Below the pieces are notes generated by a model that had not been told where the DNA came from, made no database searches, and saw only the letters and a list, made by a program, of their open reading frames with translations. DNA of 64,000 nucleotides from Sphagnum compactum (lineage: Eukaryota; Bryophyta; Sphagnopsida; Sphagnales): NCBI GenBank assembly GCA_965153455.1, contig OZ234503.1, forward strand, positions 6,788,157-6,852,156, in the 5' to 3' direction. Below are positions 37,544 through 49,754 of this stretch, one piece after another (the first letter of the stretch is position 1; each line of letters opens with the position of its first letter). A program made the translations under genes and the position numbers.

Positions 37544-38970
37544 CGCACCACCCACCCACCCACACACACTTGGGAGGAAGGAAGAACAAGGAAGGAAGGA
37601 CCCAAACACCAGCAGCCAGCAAGTAACCAGGAGGCCCTACCCGTCGATCGGTCCACCAGCAGCCAGTAGCAGCAGAAGTGCTGCCATTTCCTCTCTCACA
37701 TCGAAGAAAGAAAGAAACAAACAAACAAAGACCCACAGACAACGCACAATCTCTCTCTCTCCGTGTCGTCGTGTCTCCTCCCTCTTCGCCGCTCGCCAAC
37801 TTCTATGAGAAGCTTCTTCCCCCGACAGGTCTCCCATCCTCCCAAAACTCTCCACCCATAATGACCCACCCAAAATGTCCCCTCTCCCTCTCTGTGTCTC
37901 TTTCGACACTCTCTTGTCCCAACTCTTCTACAAACCTCGATCGTAATCACATTGATGTAAGCTATATTGCTGCTGCTGAGCTTTTGGTTGTTTGTTTTTT
38001 TGTTTGTTGGTTTTATTTTTTCTTGGGCGAGTGGGTTTTGTTTTCTTCTTACAGGAGTCGATCTATGGGTTGTTGCGCCGCCCCGAGAGACACAGATTTG
38101 AGAGATAGGGACAGAGATTTGAGAGAGAGAGAGAGAGAGAGTAATGACGTTATGTTTATGAGTTTTGGGTTTCAAGGTTGTGTGTGTAGCGGATATGTAT
38201 TGGTGCTCTCTTGACTATCACCACCCTTCTTCTTCTTCTTCTTCTTCTTCTTCTTCTTGCATTTTCTTGGTTTGCATCATTGGGTGGGTTTTGGGGATTG
38301 CAGGAGTTGGTTGGTTGAAGAAGTTTGTCTCGACGGCGACCATCAATTTGGATTTGCTGGAAACAAAAGCCTTTTTGTTCGCCTGTGGGGGGAGAGAGAG
38401 AGAGAGAGTCTCTTGTGTGTGTTTCCTTCCTTTCCTCTCTGTAGTAAGTGGACTTGGAGAATAATGAAATGAAGCTTGTGGATTTGTTCCCAGTAGTAGT
38501 GGGAAATGGAGTGAGGAGAAATGGACATGATGTTGCACTTGCTTGCTTGCTTGTTTGTTTGTTGATGAACTCTATCAATGTTTTTTTGTGGGTGGTGAAG
38601 ATTTAGGGCTTTTGTGTTGTGCTATATGCCTGCTGACACTGAGAGTGTGCCTTCCTGATGAAAGAAATGCATACAAACCCAAGTGTTGTCAGAATGGTGG
38701 ATCTGTGCCCCGGAGTGTGTAGTATATAACCTTTGGATTGTTGATGATGGTAGTGGAGCTTTGCTGTTTCTCTTTTTTTGTTTGAGTTGTTGAGATTTTT
38801 TTTCTGCAATTTGCAACTGCATTTGACAGAGCTTTGTTTTTCCTCTGTGACAGCAAACTGCATCAACTAACTCAGAGTATCAATTTTTGTCTTCTGTTTG
38901 GCACCTAGTAGCAGTCTTTTTTTTCTGCTAATTGTGTTTATTGTGGTTTTGGATGCTTACAGTGATTACA
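37250..38970 (+). promoter_or_regulatory. Presumed promoter and long 5' leader of the LPA1-type gene
   Basis: This region differs from its surroundings: it is richer in C+T and G+A on the plus strand and full of microsatellites. These are GTA/GGA runs at 37268-37305, (CA)n at 37514-37542, CT runs at 37750-37763, (GA)n at 38119-38141, (TTC)n at 38229-38259 and GA again at 38390-38408. CT and GA runs of this kind are common in plant promoters and 5' UTRs. Splice-like sites (for example GATG|TAAGC near 37956 and TTACAG before 38962) make an intron-containing leader plausible. I cannot place the transcription start. Confidence 0.45.
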
Positions 38971-39024
38971 GTTTTGGTTGATCTGGTGTTGAAGCTGTTC
39001 TCTGACAGAACGTCACTACACACA

Positions 39025-42000
39025 ATGGGGGAAGAAAAGAAACTGTTGTATATTTTAGTGGAAGATGAAGAATGGGAAGAAGAACTGGGACAGAATGGTG
39101 ACAACAAAATGCAAACCCATCGGTACACCCGACCCATGCTCCAAAGCACCCTACAACTCATGGGCTGCAAACCGCGGCATGCATTCAAGGTGAGCAGCTT
39201 TGTTGCCAACTTTGTTATTTTCCAAACTGAGCTTGCTGCTTTTTTTGCTATGGCATCTTCTTTTGCTGCTGCAGAGAAATTTATGGATCTCAATATCCTC
39301 TTTACTATCCTCAAATGTGTGCCTCCTACATAACTTCTGCCAACAATTTGATCTGCAAGGATCATCAAACAGGGTTTTGCAGCAACAACTGCAATGTCTT
39401 GACATTTTGCAAGAATGGGTTTTCTGCTCTTTATTTTGTTTGTGGCAGATAAGTGACAATGTCTTTGAAGCAGTACACATGGAGTTACCACCCAAGAAGG
39501 GAAAACATCATCAATTTGATGTATCATCATCAACTGGTCCGGTGCCACTCGCAGAAATACCAAAGTCGAGGGAGAAGCTGTATGACACCAATGGATTCGA
39601 AGTCCATCCAAAGCCACGTAAGAAGCGGTTGACTGCAACCATAAGCAGGGAGAAGTTTCTGGATGTTGTCTGTCATGCATTGGCACAATACCAGTATTTG
39701 GGTCCAAAGCAACGGACTGACCTGATGGTCGCCTGTCGGTATGTTACACTCTGACTCTATTGTTTGGTCATGATCTTCATGTCACTTGGTTTTCTCTCCA
39801 ATGATTTGTCTGTTTTGCACATGGATGAATTGTTGCTTTGGACCTGTTGTGCAAGCTCAGTTATTCATGAAAAGTCATCTACTTGATGATCTAGCTCTCA
39901 TGTGTTTTTGAGTTTCAATCTTGATCACATCATTGCTAAGAACTTGGAGGACTTGCCGAGCCTTTTCTTCCTGGATGTAAACTGATGTGTGTGATGCTTA
40001 TATAAGAGTGTGGGATGTTGCAGAATACGTGAGAGAAAGGAGTCTGTGACTGTTTTGCTCTGTGGTACCAGTGGTTGTGGCAAATCCACACTTGCCTCAT
40101 TGTTGGTAAAGTTCCTTCCTTTTCCCATGGCCCTCTTATATGTGCCACCCTTTTCTCTTCTGCCTTGTTCCAAGCACCTCTTATCTTGGAGAGTGCAAAA
40201 AGTTGTGGCCATGGGAGTGCAAACTTTCTCACCATGCTTTCAACTGCTGTCTCAACAAATTATTGGCTGCAATCATGCATCTTTCTCTATGTACATGTAC
40301 TGAACTGAGAGTAGTGCAAAATCATCACAGGGTCACAGGCTTGGAGTTACTACAGTTGTCTCCACTGACTCTGTCCGGCACATGATGCGGGGGTTTGTAA
40401 GTGAGGAGGAGAATCCACTGCTTTGGGCTTCCACATATCATGCAGGGGAGTTTTTGGATCCAGAAGCTGTAGCCCAGGCAAAGTCAAAGAAGAAAGAGGC
40501 AAACTCAGCGAGCCTTCCTATCCGCTCTTCATCAACTGGGTCTTCTGGCTCACTAACACCCAATACATCCATAAATGGGAACAGTCTTATGGATGCAGTG
40601 GCAGCTTCTTCAGAGCTCATTCACAGTAATGGAAACAATGGGCATAGACTCAATATCACGGGCAAGAACATTGCTGCAGAAGATGTCAGCAGCAGCGTCA
40701 AATCTGAGGGCATTGGCAGCAGAATTGAATCAGCAGATTCTTTGGTGGGTGCAAAGACAATGGCAATTCAAGGCTTTAAGGCCCAAAGTGAAATGGTGAT
40801 GGATAGCCTCGACCGCTTGATCACAGCTTGGGAGGCCAAAAAGGAGTCAGTTGTAGTGGAGGGTGTACATCTGAGTCTGAACTTTGTGGTGAGTAGTGGT
40901 AACTCTAGTGCAGACTGCTGCTGCTGCTGCTGCTACAGTTGTGGAGTTGAAATTCTTTTTGTGACATGTATCTCAATACAGGGAAGAATGTTGCAGTTGC
41001 AGCATGCTCAAATTTGAGGCCTCTCTCTCTAGACTAACCTCAGGGTGTGGGTGCTGCAGATGGGGCTGATGAAGAAGCATCCTTCGATCATACCATTCAT
41101 GTTGTACATTGCAAATGAGGACAAACACTTGGAGAGATTTGCGGTGCGTGCGAAATACATGACACTGGACCCAGCAAAGAACAAGTATGTGAAGTACATA
41201 CGGAATATCAGGACGATCCAGGACTATTTATGCAAGCGTGCAGACAAGCATCTGGTGCCCAAGGTCAACAACACCAATGTGGATAAGAGTGTGGCAGCAA
41301 TTCATGCCACCGTCTTCAGCTGTCTTCGCCGATGCGCAGATGGAGAAGCACTTCTTGACCAGGCAACTAACACAGTGAAGGTTGTTCACCAAGAGTATAT
41401 GAAACAGTATACGTCATCAGCTTTAGGATCCAAGGGCATGTTCCAGTTGATACAACGCAAAGGCTCATCTCGTAACATGATGGCTCTCATGAACACTGAC
41501 GGAACTGTGGCCAAGGCATGGCCACTTTTGACAGTTCAAGTTGAGAAAAGGCCTGCAGCAGCCAATGGATTCACAGACAAAGAGTTGGGCACTCCACTTT
41601 ATGGGCCTTTGTCAGTTGCAAAGTCAGAACCTGTACACTTGCAGTTTGGAAGCCTTGGTTTGGGTGGATGGGTGCCCAGTGATAAAGGCGACTCTAGTGA
41701 GAATGGTTCTAGTTCTGTGGGCGGAAGTGGAAATATGGATCTCCTTCGTCATGCATCATCAGCTTCATCTCTTGGCATTGGACCTGAAAAACAGGTCAGT
41801 TGATTTCTACCTTGACATAAAACCATTGTCCAAGAGAATTGAAACTCTATTTTTTGATATACAAGTTTGGAGATTTTCAGCAGCTATATCTGCCTGCTCT
41901 CATCATCTGGTGTTGAAGTGTAGTTTTCAAGTAAATTGGTTTTGTTTGCTTGCTTGTTGTGATGGTAGTTTTGTTGTGCTGATGAAGCTCCTGCTAGTGG

Positions 42001-42739
42001 ACATGGTGGGGTTATAATTGAATGTAATAATCATTGATTTTTGTCTTCCATGCAGCTGGTTGATGAAGTACAGGTTTCAGGTAGTGAGGAAGAGATTGAA
42101 GACGAAGAAGATGAGGCTGAGAATGGAGGAGAGTCCAGTGGATCAGAGCTGGAGCAAGTTGAGGAAGATGATGTATGGCTCTTCTCTCTTGTGGATCTCT
42201 ATAACTCTGATGAAGCTGGTGTCGAGTTAGACTGCAGCTTTTGCTCAAATGTTCCTTTCTTTCTCTGTCTTGGTGTTGTGTACCTGAGAATGTCTGGCTT
42301 ATTCCCTTTGTCTGCACTTGGAAACAGGACTAAAACATCCATGCAGTTGGCATGAAATGAAAATGAGTTTTTATCAGGTGTGTGGGTCTTGGGTTTCTTG
42401 GGAAGAGAAAATCTCCCTTACAGTATCTAGTTGTGGCTGACAACGTCTTATGTGTGGTGGAATCAGATGGAGGGCTCAGTGGATGATGAAAGTGTGCGAT
42501 CTGATGGTGACATGGATTATATTGAGACACATGAACGAGATGATGCTTATTGGGAAGATGACGAATCTCCATTGCCAATTTTTGCAGGGGAGCCAGGCAA
42601 GGTGAAAAACACCAACATGTCACACCTACTCTCATTTGACCAAGTAGCTACAGGCCAAGTCCAACCTCAGCTCCGAAAATCCTTCTCACATAAGGGCTCA
42701 AGGTTACCTTCACGAACAATAACTAAGTCAATCGAATAG
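39025..42739 (+). CDS. LPA1: LPA1-type P-loop NTPase, 2-phosphoglycerate kinase-like
   Basis: Complete gene of seven exons: 39025-39189, 39449-39738, 40024-40105, 40331-40888, 41060-41794, 42056-42172, 42467-42739. All borders are GT-AG, the phases agree, and the product is 739 residues. The family includes rice LOW PHYTIC ACID 1 and Arabidopsis homologues. It is related to archaeal 2-phosphoglycerate kinase and affects seed phytate; the true substrate in plants is not settled. The N-terminus (YILVEDEE, then [15 protein letters not shown]) is typical. The Walker A motif GTSGCGKST is at residues 166-174, [12 protein letters not shown] follows, and the kinase core has [11 protein letters not shown] and [40 protein letters not shown] is also near invariant. 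Exons 6-7 encode an acidic Ser/Asp/Glu-rich tail. The start is chosen by family length. An in-frame ATG at 38953 would add 24 mostly hydrophobic residues but lies next to a TTACAG that looks like a leader acceptor. Confidence 0.95.
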
Positions 42740-43600
42740 AAAGGGGAGCAACAATCGATCAATCATTCACTGGAAGTCCACACACTCAAGCTCATGTTTT
42801 TGATGCTTCTACATATTCCAATTTAGCTGCTTTTCAAACTTCGAGAAGTGGGACTCTGCAGTACTTGAATTAGTGCAGAAATTTGTGTATTTAGCTGCCA
42901 CTGCTGCTTTTGACTTTGTGGGTTTGTGATGCTTTCTGACATGCTTGAAGCTTTAGATCCAAGACCAGGTTCTTTAGTCTGTACTCTCTTTTGTACATAT
43001 GGCAAGACAAATTTCTCTTGCTTTTTTCTTTTTTCTTCCTTCCTTATAGGTTTGAGAAAACTTTCATGGCCCACAGATCAATGGGTTGTTTGCAAAATAC
43101 ATGGACAGCTTCAAGTTGGAAATTGTGAAGCTGGAAAGAACCAGCCAAACAACCAACCACCAGGATCCTTTGACAATCAGTGTGCATTTGCAAATGTTTA
43201 GTATGAGCTCGTGGACTCAATCATGCACCTTTTGTAGGCTCTGCTTGTGAGGACTAGACACTCGACCTTGCTCTAGCTACTTCCTGGCGTGCCCCAAATT
43301 TTTCCATCAAGCTCATCCATCATGAAAGTTGTATTCATGAATGTGCTTTGTAACTTATATGTTGTTTCTAGTTGGAAGAATGTAATTGCAGGTGGAAGAT
43401 GACACCCAAACTTATGTTCTATCTGGAAGATGTAATTTGCAGGTTGAAGTTGATACCCGAGGACTGCCTGGAGAATTGAGAGTCCTCGTGACCCTGCACT
43501 CAGTGGATCTGTGTACATTTGGCATTGCAGGTTGAAGCTCATTTTCACACCCACCCTACATACGGTTCTGCATCACCTTTTCAACTTTGGTGGTGTAAGT
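42740..43600 (+). other. 3' UTR and flank of the LPA1-type gene
   Basis: Follows the TAG stop at 42737-42739. A word of the type TGCAGGTTGAAG followed by a CACCC/ACCCG segment occurs near 43389, 43438 and 43529, which makes three spaced copies. The poly(A) signal cannot be fixed. Confidence 0.45.
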
Positions 43601-46390
43601 TATAGGTCCGGAAGGTAGATAGGAACCAATAATTGGTGGCCACTTGGCTACTAGATAACTAGATGCATGTACATGGTTAAGCACATAGTTAGGTTGTTAG
43701 TTGATGCGTTAGTAAAAACAGCAACTGAGATAACCACTATGGCTAGCTAGCTAGGGACCTTGCTGGGTTCATCCATTATTATGTTGATCTAAAGAACAAA
43801 TACAAAGAAAGGTGTGATTGAATTGAAAGTAAATAGTGCAATTAGTTGTTATAAAAGAATCGAGTAAATGTGTCAAAAACACACCCAAAACAAAGAAGAT
43901 CTCAAAAAAGTTTGACAATGGTACATCATCTCTATGTTTGAAACAAGAGAGGCTTAAAGAGTTGGGAGTCTTGTGATATTAAATTCATATTGCAGTTTCA
44001 TGAAAAGATCACTAGGCTAAGTTTTGCTTTAGAAATGGCCTTTTGAGAACACAAGTTGGAGTTTCATAGCTCCTCTTGCCCCCTTCCCCTCTCCTTTGTG
44101 GTTGAGATCAAAGAAGTATTGATATTGCAAGTAAGGTGCTATGTAGTTATACTTGGGTTCTGGTTTCTAATGTTTATACTTAACCTTGCTAGTGTGGTCT
44201 AAACAATAAAAATTACTGATTTACACTTTGGTACTCTTGATTATGATTTTGCAAAAAAAATAACAAATATATCAAATATGTACATTATCTTCTAAAGTAT
44301 CGTGCATACGACATTAGTCATTAATGTGAATTTTAAAAAATCTTTTTAATGATGGTTAGTCATACCAAATGATAATAGTACCAAATGATAAATCTTTTAT
44401 CTAATATTATCTAATAGTCAAGTTATGAAAACTGGTTGTTGTTACATATATATATATATATATATATATGTGAGAATTACCCTATCTATTAGATAATCTT
44501 TGATGATAAAACTGACTTGGTAATAGCAAGAGGAGAAGAGTAACAGCCCCAAGTGAGAAGAAGAACAAGAGGAACCAATGAATCAAATTTGTTTAAGATT
44601 CTGAGAATCGAATTTGAGTTTTCATATGAGTTTAAAAACTCATTTGGTTCTCTCTTTTCTTTATTAAAAAATCCAATTCTGGTTCGAGATTTCATGTGAA
44701 AACCCATTCAGTTCTCTCTTTCTTTTTTTTCAAAAATTCAGTTTTGATTTTCCTAATCAATTTTTACATGGGTGGGAACCTTAAAACTGATTTTCAGCTC
44801 GGTTTTCACTCAAAACGAGAACACTCGATTCTCAATGTGGGAACTGAACTAAGAATCAGGACTGAGAATGAGGTCATCCAGTGAAAACCGCCCAACACTG
44901 GTAAAAAAAATAAAAATCGCAAATTTTTTATTTTTTAGGTTTGCTTTTTAAACATTATAGATATCTCATCCCTAGATATATCAGGGTCTCTAAGTGTGGG
45001 GTAATGCCCAAGGAGTTGAGAGTTTTGGAAGTAAGCACCCTACCCACTTGAGGTAGAATCAAGGGCCGCTTACTTCTATAACTTCAAGAGCATTACTAAG
45101 TGTTAAAAAAAAAGATGTAACTTCTTATCTTATAAAACATTCCTATGATACCTGATGAGTATCACGAAAACAAAAGAAAAAAAAATTTTACAATGAGCAT
45201 TTCTGAAAAATGAAATGTTTGGGGGGCATTTTGCCTAATGGAAGCTTGCAAATTTACCATCAAGATCTTTGATGATTATTTTGGTGTCATCAATGAATTG
45301 ATTGTATAAAAAGACAGGATTGGTATTCAATCATACATATATATATATATATATCTGGACACAGCTAATTGCACTCCAACTGGCCTCTAAGCTTCCTGCA
45401 GTCTTGTAGAAGGACTTGCTACTTTACCACTTACAAAATCATGTTCTCTGAGATTGAAAGATTGGTGGTCATCATTTTCAAAGGATCTGAAATCTTTCCC
45501 TTTGATGATGCAAACCAAATTTCAAGAAGCCAGAAAATGGGTGTTTAGGGCTTCAGGCATTAACGGACCTTGCTTTGGAGCAACCCTGGTTCAACAGAGA
45601 ATAACCATATTTGGCTCACACAGAAATTCCTAAAAAAACAAAACACTGATGATCCCCCTCACCCATGAACTTGAAAAGATGAACTGTACAAATTGAGAGA
45701 CAATCTAACTCTCGCCACCTGGGCTGATCATTGTAGGGTAGACTGACCCATCACCATAAGGTCTGAAAGCAATGTCAGTGTCAAAACTCTTGCATGGCTT
45801 AAATTTTTGAAAGCAATTTGAGTGGCAATAATTAGGGTTTAGGGTTTAGGGTTTAACAATTTCATGGTTAGTGTTTTTCATCAAAAGCTTGTGCATAGCA
45901 ACCACTATAGTATGGGAGGTGGTAAATGACCACAACTATAGGCATACTTCTACTGCACCTAATTCACATCTGATAAAGCAGAAAATTGATAAGGATCTAC
46001 CAGAAAGAAACAACTCAAAAAGTCCATAAAAACTGAACTCTTTCAATTTCCAAGTTGCGAAAAAAAAGAGGTTTAAAAGTATTGCATTTACCTGTGAGCT
46101 TCTGGTCAAGAAAATAAGAAAACCAGATTGTCTGTAGCCTTGAGTATTTACACAAGTCTCTTGCAAAACCAACAAAACCAATAAACAAAGTTCTTTCCTT
46201 TGTCTTTCTTTCCATAGAAATGCTGCATCTTCTCATCCTTCCGCTGTACAGGATAATTGAACTCTCTTCACACTGCAGTATCATCCGTGTATTTGATTTT
46301 ACAAATAAACAAATAACACATTTTAGCTGTTCCTCACATAGGCAGTTACTCCCCATTGAGAGAGGCTTGACATAAAAAGGGTTGCTTTGT
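43600..46390. other. Spacer between two convergent genes
   Basis: (TA)n runs lie at 44447-44470 and 45332-45353. A 9-bp inverted pair (GAAGTAAGC / GCTTACTTC) spans 45029-45079, close to TAATGCCCAAGGAGTTGAGA. An interstitial telomere-type repeat is at 45832-45855. No gene is recognised between the two 3' ends. Confidence 0.5.
45832..45855. repeat. Interstitial plant-type telomere repeat, three units
   Basis: TTAGGGTTTAGGGTTTAGGG plus TTT gives three units of TTTAGGG, the plant telomere sequence. It lies about 0.5 kb beyond the stop codon of the XS/XH-domain gene. Confidence 0.85.
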
Positions 46391-46391
46391 T

Positions 46392-49300
46392 TTATCCTCT
46401 GCGTCGCTTTGCTGCCTTTCCTTTCCTTCCATCAAGTAAGTCCTTGAGATACAGAATCAAATCCTTCATAACCATTTTTTGGTTTTTCTTGAAGTCCCAG
46501 GGCACAGCAACTGGGTAACGGCCGCTTGCATTGTGCTCTTCAAGCTCAAGTAGAGCATCCATCACTGTTTTGCAAACTTTTTCTCCTAATTCCTCCTGTA
46601 ACGCCTGCAGCTTTGGGTCATCTCTTTTGATTTCATACTGCAAGTACAAGATCATTAACACTCAGTGACTATAAGGATCATGGGTTGGTGGCACAATTTG
46701 ACTGCTCAAACACTAATCAATCCCCTAGGAATGAACTGCAGTTGCCAGTTATCTCTGTGACCTCTCTAATGCACCTCCTCTGACCTGCAGGATTTTGTGA
46801 ATTTTGTTGTCAGAAGAAAGCAAAAATGGACACATCCTCAAGAAACATTTGGAATTTTTTTCATAGGAAGCTGCTGCACCTTCAACTCATTTGGAGTGAC
46901 TTCCACCATTTTCAATGGGCGGAAAGAATGGTCCTTCAAGAGTGCTTCCCACTTGGAGATTTGTGTTGCCATTTTGATATCCCAACCCTCTTCATGGAGC
47001 CTGTATCTAAGCCTGCAAGCTGGTTCCCATGGCTCCTTATCGATTTCGCCCATCATTTTGTTAGCCAACTTGTCTTTTGCCCCATAATCTTTCAAGACCT
47101 TGCAAAGACAAAACAAAGAACAATGCAAATTCCACTCACCCTTCATTACCATGTATCCAAGCAAAACATTCGCTTCCCAACAAATAGACAAGTTTTCAGA
47201 CACAGTGACAGTGATTGCCACAAACCTGCTGTCTGTCTGAACCCTAAAACCATTCTTCGAGTTCCAACACCCCTTCAGAGAATTTTCCCATCAAGGGGGA
47301 CAAAGACCATTTTGTGCATCTGAATGCAAGTGTTTTTACATGATTTCCTTTCTAACAGAGAATCCAAAACAAACATCAACACACCAGGTTGGTGGAAGCA
47401 ACAAAACAGTAGCACTGAGCGAGCAACATTACCATGACTGCAACCTTGCGAGCTTCTTCAATTTCATCATTGCTGGCTCGCTCTTTCCTGGTGAGGTCTG
47501 ATACCATGCTGTCACTAAGATCATAACTAGCCTGCAAGTCGGCAAGCTTCAATTCAAGATCTTTGATGGTCTTCTCATGGGATTCAATGTTGTTTGCTTC
47601 ATCCTGACCACCTCCTCCATCAATCTTGCCACGCTCTATCTCAAGCATTTCTGACACACGTTGAAATTCCAGCTCCCGGTTCTGGCTCACTGCCAACTTT
47701 GTCTTTTGATGCTGCACCTGCATCTCCAGCTCCTTGTTCTGGACCTGTCATTCAAAACAATTTTTTTTTCAAAAGAATGCTCACATTGAACACGAACACA
47801 TTTGGTCTGCTGCTCCATTTCAACACATCACTCCAAACACAAACAGTGGGTGAAGATCTGGTGCATGATAACCTCGTGCTTCTCAATCATCTTCATTTGC
47901 AGAAGACCCTGATTGTAACGCATTGCTGCATGTATTTCTGCTTGCTTGCTCACCTCCTCCAGTTGTTTCTTAGCCTACACAGGTGGTCATTCATTATGAG
48001 CATTTCATGTGACTTCAGAGTAGAATCTTGGAACAGCTGCTGAACTGTGTAAACAGAGATACAAGTCTGTGACCTCATGAAGTGATGAATTACCTCCTCT
48101 TTTGCCTTCTCAAACTGTCGAACCTCAGCTTCATTCTTCTGTTTCATGAGTGTCTCTGTCCGCTCCATTTCAGCACATCGCTCCTCCAGAGCCCGCATTT
48201 TGTTTGCTAATATCACTTGGTGCTGCAGCATCCTGTTTCGATGTTGCTCTGTGTCCATGGCTGCTTTCTGATGCAGCTCTTCCAAATCTGAGAAAAGAAA
48301 ACCAACCCTAATTGGAAAATGCCTCTGCTGTCTCTCTGTCTCTCTCCTAATTCCAAGGCTGCCTCCATGAAAATCCTGCTGCAAGCAATTGGAGAGAGTA
48401 TCATGGACAACATTGCAACAACATGTGAAGCTACAAATTTCACCAGTAAATGTACCTTGTTTGTGCTTCTCTTCCATCTTGCGTTTTTCCTCCTCCGCCT
48501 TGACACGGAGGTTATCAACCTCAGACACAATGTTTTGCAAGACAACAAACCGCTCATGACAAGCCTCAAGGCGGTCATTTCTTCGTCCAACTGCTGCCAC
48601 CAAATTCTGGACAAGCTGATCATTGATCCTATCCTTGTCTTCCACCACATCTGCCACAGTCTTCAGATCAGAAAACTTGCGCAAGTGCTCTGTGAGAAGA
48701 CCAAGCCGCCCTCTCAAATCCTCCAAATACAAAACACAAACACTGAGTCAGCACACATTTAATGAGCTTTTAGGTCTTCTTTTAGGGTTCACAAATGAGC
48801 ACACACAACGTATAGATTCAGTGCAAAAACATGCAGTTTCTCTTTTGTGTTTTGAAGACAGCATGCTGCAGACAAATTTCAACTTTCAGAACTTCTGTGA
48901 ACTCTTATACCTGTTCAGTGGCTTGCCATCCATAGAGATGTAATCTGCGTTGCACATCATTGTGTGTCTCCCACTCTTTGCGGCCTCGTCCCACTGCTGC
49001 AAAACTCTTCTCGAAAGCTTCTGCATCAATAAGGCCGTAGATGTCCTTCTTGAAGGTTACCAGTGCAGTTCCTTGGTGCCCTCCATAGTCATGGAACACG
49101 TCGACTCTTTCAGGGTTGAATTCCTACCAAAGATAGTCATTTTGCATTAGCATTGTCAGTTGAGAAGACTGTCGGAAATCCATTCGCAAAAACCATGCAC
49201 CTCATAAGACTAAGATTGGAGCTGTCAAGACGAAGCTGTGGAGGAGGGGGAGAAAGAAAGATAGAAAGAAGTACATGGAACTTCTCCTTGATGTCTGCAG

Positions 49301-49754
49301 CACCAGCAGCTACACGGAAGCCATCTTCTTCCCGAGTTTCTCGGTTGTCGATGTTGACGACGATGCCCATCCAAGGACACAAGCGCTTCTCTTCTTTGGC
49401 AACGCGTGGCGGCACAGCTTGTTGCAGCCGACGTACTCGTTCCGCTTGTTTGAATTCCGGACGATCGCCAAGCTCCGCGCTGAGATACTTCACCAGAGCT
49501 CGGTGGTTACCGACTTTCAACGGTCCCTTCTTCCCGCGCGCAATTCCTCTGGCGTGCGCGAGCAGATCTTGATGTCGGAAGCTCTGTTTCTTGCGGTTCG
49601 GCGAGAATGGACATCTGTAAGTCCCGTCCGAATTCTTCGCCACGAGAATGCCGGAATCTATCTTATATGTTGCCTCGGTCTCGTACATCTCGATTTCATC
49701 GGACTCGAAGTCGCCGGAGTCGCTGGACTCCGCTTCCGAAGAAGACGACGACAT
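46392..49754 (-). CDS. XS/XH-domain protein of the SGS3-IDN2-FDM family (RNA-directed DNA methylation)
   Basis: Complete gene on the minus strand. Exons in transcript order: 49754-49275, 49123-48911, 48720-48456, 48287-48094, 47974-47954, 47744-47433, 47098-46880, 46637-46392. An 18-nt micro-exon at 47890-47873 also fits. Phases agree and the product is about 649 or 655 residues. IDN2 and FDM proteins bind double-stranded RNA and support Pol V-linked DNA methylation in the nucleus. Domain order is as in that family. A zf-XS (YRCPFSPNRKKQSFRHQDLL) is followed by XS (CPWMGIVVNIDN, FNPERVDVFHDYGGHQGTAL). A long coiled coil (KTVADVVEDKDRINDQLV onward) leads to XH (GEIDKEPWEPACRLRY, ALLELEEHNASGRYPVAVPW). 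The protein ends in basic KGKAAKRRRG, a possible nuclear signal. The acidic Ser-rich start follows TTGCAG, so a leader intron is likely. I cannot say whether it is closer to IDN2 or to the FDMs. Confidence 0.93.
47873..47890 (-). other. Possible 18-nt micro-exon of the XS/XH gene
   Basis: Flanked by a GAAG acceptor and a GAG|GTTATC donor in phase 0, it would add MIEKHE between AKKQLEE and VQNKELEMQ. That keeps the heptad pattern of the coiled coil. Skipping it also keeps the frame, so sequence alone cannot decide. Confidence 0.35.

Noticed and set aside
37250-38600. Many open frames of 60-180 codons on both strands upstream of the LPA1-type gene
   Set aside because: They are translations of microsatellites (His-Thr, Ser, Val-Cys and Glu-Arg runs) within a probable leader.
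39200-39754. A 184-codon frame taken as a separate protein start
   Set aside because: Its first part is intron sequence. Only 39449-39738 is exon, and it joins the LPA1 reading frame.
45029-45079. A tRNA or other structural RNA near CCCAAGGAGTTGAGAG
   Set aside because: There is a 9-bp inverted pair but no cloverleaf, no A or B box spacing and no anticodon arm.
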